NCBI GenBank assembly: GCA_021464525.1
Contig: JADRCO010000004.1
Span: 1-64,000 of the forward strand
Direction: 5' to 3'
Length of the DNA: 64,000 bases
DNA from: Rhizophagus sp. LPA8_4_AMF
Taxonomy: Eukaryota; Glomeromycota; Glomeromycetes; Glomerales; Glomeraceae
Positions 61,022-64,000 of the stretch are shown here, one piece after another. The notes below the pieces were generated by a model that ran no database searches, had not been told where the DNA came from, and worked only from the letters and a program-made list of their open reading frames with translations. Position numbers and translations under genes: made by a program. How positions within the stretch are numbered: position 1 is the first letter of the stretch; each line of letters opens with the position of its first letter.

Positions 61022-61445
61022 TTAAGCTTTTTTAACATTTTTCTTTGCACCATTACTTTTTATCATAACTAAAGCTAAGAATGTGAACACTACGGTAAGA
61101 CCAAAAAGTAATAATACAACAGGTATTCTTATTGCGTATGATCTATCAGGAAAATATTCATGTAATGGATGCCCATCATCAACAAATGGCTATATATATA
61201 ATATATATAAACAGTAAAACATCATTAAAGAATTTCTTTAAGTAGTAATTTATAAATTAAAGTATTACATCAATTACATTACCATGATTAACGCCCATAT
61301 GGTATAATATAAAAATAATGCTACGGAAGTTAAAAGCAACGTAGCTCCAACCGCTTTATCACTTGATGCCTAAATAACATGTAATATAAGTATATAATCG
61401 AATTTAAAGACAAATCGATAAGGAATTTATTTTATCACAAACCAT
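61022..61445 (-). CDS. DPM2: Dolichol-phosphate mannose synthase subunit 2
   Basis: Three coding exons on the minus strand: 61445-61443 (only the ATG), 61369-61283 and 61189-61022, 85 residues, matching the usual length of about 84. DPM2 is a small ER membrane protein that stabilises and regulates the catalytic DPM1 with DPM3, supplying mannose for N-glycans, GPI anchors and O-mannosylation. Two spans are visible: AVGATLLLTSVALFLYYTIWALIM and IRIPVVLLLFGLTVVFTFLALVMI. Between them is the family signature PFVDDGHPLHEYFPDRSYAIRIP, parallel to animal [24 protein letters not shown]. The tail is basic (KSNGAKKNVKKA). The ATG followed directly by a gtttgt donor is the best start found; another upstream exon cannot be excluded. 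Confidence 0.88.
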
Positions 61446-61938
61446 AAATATTAATTTAATTAATTGAAATAGTAGAAAATAAGTAATTAAAATTTTTTAT
61501 ATTAATAATAAAGAGTCAAAAATAATAATGAAGGTAGCTCAATTTCCAATTTTATATTCAGGATATTAATCAAATTTTAATTGGTTATTAAAATTTAGCC
61601 AATAATAATCTGACAATACTGATAGTCATTTAATGCGATATGTGAATCATAGCTATATACTGTAATTAAATAATATATTTTTAATTTATTAATTTATTTC
61701 TTTTTTTTTTTGATCCTTTAAAATTATTATAAAAAAAAAAAAAATTTTTTTCAACAAAACTTTGCTTTTACGTTGACTTAAAAAAAAATGATTGTAAAAC
61801 TACATTTGAAAATAATGGAATAAGTTCAAAAAAGTACTAATTCACAAAATTATGCTTCATTTATCTTTTTTTGTAAAAAAAAATAGTGGTATTTAAGGTG
61901 TTTCTAGATGTGTATATATATTATGATTTCAATAAAAT
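61446..61938. other. Spacer between DPM2 and EB1
   Basis: Very AT-rich, with several A and T runs (for example 61725-61750). It must hold the DPM2 promoter and EB1 3' UTR. Nothing recognised. Confidence 0.5.
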
Positions 61939-63133
61939 TTAAAAGGTTTCCTCATCATATGCCTCTCCTTCGACTGTTCCTTCTGGTGGAACTTCAAATC
62001 CATCCTAAAAAGGTATAATGAAAATTTATTATCAAATAAGATTTACTTTAACAAAAAGAAAAATCTATTGCATACCTCTGTACTGTAAAGAATGGTCTGA
62101 ATTTCTTTCAATAATTGATTGTCAGGTTCAACATCAATTTGTTGTTGGACCAAGATTTCGATATCTCTAAGTTTGCCGAAATAGAAATCACGTTCTTTCT
62201 CAAGGCCATCTACAGTAACCTTAAGTTCTTCATTTTGTTTGTTTAATTCGATCACCATAGCTGATTGATTGGTGTCATGATGTAACCCTGTAGATGGCAT
62301 TCGTCCTATATGATACGAATAAGGAAATTCGATATAATGATGTGATTTGATTTAGTTATGTAGATTAATTTAAACCCTTAAGACGATTGCTAATTTAAAC
62401 CCACCTGCTGCTGTGCTAGCAGCGGTCCTTTTTGGCATGGTTCTAGTGGCACCTCCACCAGATACCGATTTTACAACGCCTGCTCCACCACCGCTACGTC
62501 TTGCTTGGGCATCGTAGGGTCCACCGGGATAATAAGTATCCCAATACTTCTTCATCCACTGCAAGAATTCAAGATTATCTTGGAATTTACACTTAGTAAG
62601 ACGTTCAATAGGAATTACCTATTATACGTTTAATAAATTAGATAAGGAAAATCCCCCAAAAAACAATTAAAAATAAAATAATTTCAATTTCCAATTTTAT
62701 TTTTTTTTACCTTGTCGATTTTGTGTTTGTCAAGAGCTGTCTGCAATACTTTGTAATTAGCAACATACTCATATTCATGTTTTGCGTTAAATTTAACCTT
62801 CTGCATTTGTACATCCCCTAATAAAATGATATATATTAGAAAGTTATAAAGTCAGCATGACAACAACATAAAATAAAAATGATAATTATTTTACCAAATA
62901 TTGAGTCAATAATTTGACAGTGAGCTGCGCCTATTGAAATAAAGTTTTTTAAAAGCATCGGAAAAATATGTCAGTATTTCAAAGTAACTTAAATACACAA
63001 CGTACCAGATGTTGATTTGTAAAAACGCCCGAAATATGTTTTACTTACCTGTTCCACATTGTTCAACTTTTGTATAGCTGATTTGTAACAAGTCGTTCAG
63101 CCACGCGAGTAATTCTGTTCGTGATTCACTCAT
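61939..63133 (-). CDS. EB1/Mal3/Bim1 microtubule plus-end protein
   Basis: Six coding exons on the minus strand: 63133-63049, 62930-62895, 62817-62711, 62618-62405, 62305-62076 and 62004-61939, about 245 residues. EB1 proteins bind the GTP-like cap of growing microtubules and recruit other tip proteins. The calponin-homology domain (1-115) starts [39 protein letters not shown] and contains [27 protein letters not shown] and [21 protein letters not shown] Gly/Ala/Ser linker follows. The EB1 coiled coil (about 160-225) includes [21 protein letters not shown], the family signature. The protein ends EEAYDEETF-like (final residues DEETF), a variant of the EEY/F tail that CAP-Gly proteins recognise. 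Confidence 0.96.
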
Positions 63134-63945
63134 GGTTATATAACGGTGTTAACAAATTCTTTGATCCTTAGATGAAAAAGAGTGAGTAAAAAAAAAAGAT
63201 TTTCCTCTAAAAAAACAAACGGCTGTGATTTATGGGTCTGAAGAACTTCAATGTTTGTGTCACAGAAAAAAAAATGAAGACACCTTTTATTGACTTTATC
63301 GGAGAAAATTTAAGATAACCTACAGCCGGAAACTCGCTTTACCGATATATTAGGAAAAAAAATTATAAAATTTTCATCGAGATTTAGAAAACCACCCTTA
63401 AATGATGCAAGCTGGCGTGAATAAAGTCTATATTTGTCTAAAAATAGAAATGCAATGCCCACGAGAATCTTTATTCGTTAGGTATTGCAGCAAAAACAAG
63501 AAACTCCAGTGGTTCCACGCGACTAATGCAGTGCAAAAAAAAGCATCAAATTATTAATTTTTGATATCTTCGTCCATTACCAAACCAATTATAATTATTA
63601 TTTGATTGGTATATATCATGATAATTATTAGTTTAAGATTTATTACTAAATATGTTAATTAATATTATCGTTTCATTAAAAAAAATTTCCAAGGGTTAAT
63701 GTGTGATAATTAGTAAAAGTCTTTGAAGTTATATATGAAAATTTTTATTGTATTTTACAAACGTCTAAAGAAAATTTGTGATTTCAATTTTGATCGCATA
63801 ATATACTTGTATTATTAAATGTCTTGTCTAAATTTACTTATCTATTTTTATCTATCTATCTAATCCTGTTATGATAATGTTCATATCAAATGTCCGAAAG
63901 CCCTCCGACTAATAATAACAAATATTATTATGTTAATGAATAAAA
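63134..63945. other. Intergenic stretch at window end
   Basis: About 810 bases upstream of EB1 with its presumed promoter, including T/A runs. No other feature is recognised. Confidence 0.45.
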
Positions 63946-64000
63946 TTAACCTCCAGAACCTCCTCCTTTACCACCTGGAAATTTTGCTCCTAATGTGGCA
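63946..64000 (-). CDS. 3' end of an unidentified gene (partial)
   Basis: The minus strand from the window edge reads ATLGAKFPGGKGGGSGG followed by TAA at 63948-63946. The Gly-rich basic ending and codon use look coding, and no stop precedes it within the window. Too little is visible to name the product. The frame choice rests on this being the only clean one over 55 bases. Confidence 0.45.
   Translation of the reverse strand, partial: ATLGAKFPGGKGGGSGG

Noticed and set aside
60865-61053. Poly-phenylalanine open frame
   Set aside because: It is only the translation of the A tract on the opposite strand, overlapping the DPM2 end.

Overview
The window is nuclear DNA of an early-diverging filamentous fungus, most probably an arbuscular mycorrhizal fungus of the Glomeromycotina (Rhizophagus-like). 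The base composition is strongly AT-rich. Nearly every gene is cut by short introns (roughly 50-110 bp, GTAxxx...TAG). The window holds an F-box gene of the type massively expanded in these fungi, a dead copy of their abundant AAA-ATPase-like family, and debris of what looks like another of their multicopy families. Species assignment is inference from these features.

Layout. 1-4700 is gene-poor: degraded repeats, a short inverted-repeat element (2093-2490) and a dead low-complexity gene copy (about 2500-3440). From 4704 to 33885 genes are dense: a RING protein with SUMO-interacting motifs (4704-6316), NHP2 (6841-7749), a CDC50 flippase subunit (8362-10032), SCAI (11368-14391), a YIPF5/Yip1 protein (14860-15884), a BioF-like KAPA synthase (16207-17711), cardiolipin synthase (18481-19969), XLF/NHEJ1 (20279-21935), the CYC8/SSN6 corepressor (23229-27009), a FYVE plus armadillo protein (28747-31996) and a TMEM115-like protein (32327-33885). 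A fossil AAA-ATPase-like gene lies at 34487-36250. Then come ARP2, TTI1, a SET/NAP histone chaperone, a Qc-type SNARE, the DBP8 helicase, an F-box/LRR protein, an HTH/HMG-like protein, an Asx-homology-like nuclear protein, a TRA2-like splicing factor, RXT2, DPM2 and EB1, ending with the 3' end of one further gene.

The genes are ordinary eukaryotic housekeeping and regulatory genes and are not a functional cluster. Several are chromatin or genome-maintenance components (STUbL-like RING, XLF, CYC8, TTI1, SET, RXT2, Asx-like), and several act in the secretory/endomembrane system (CDC50, YIPF5, TMEM115, SNARE, DPM2, FYVE). Exon structures were worked out by hand from splice signals and checked for phase; every gene reported as complete gives a continuous reading frame with the stated exons.

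Most interesting observations: an ancient tandem duplication whose junction fused the 3' half of CDC50 to the 5' end of SCAI and left one dead partial copy of each; a 20-bp tandem duplication that moves the CYC8 stop codon; an HTH plus HMG-like plus conserved C-terminal module protein that may be an undescribed regulator family; the multi-SIM RING protein; a GC-AG intron in XLF; and very small exons (3 nt coding in DPM2; 17 and 19 nt in the FYVE gene; 22 nt in SET).
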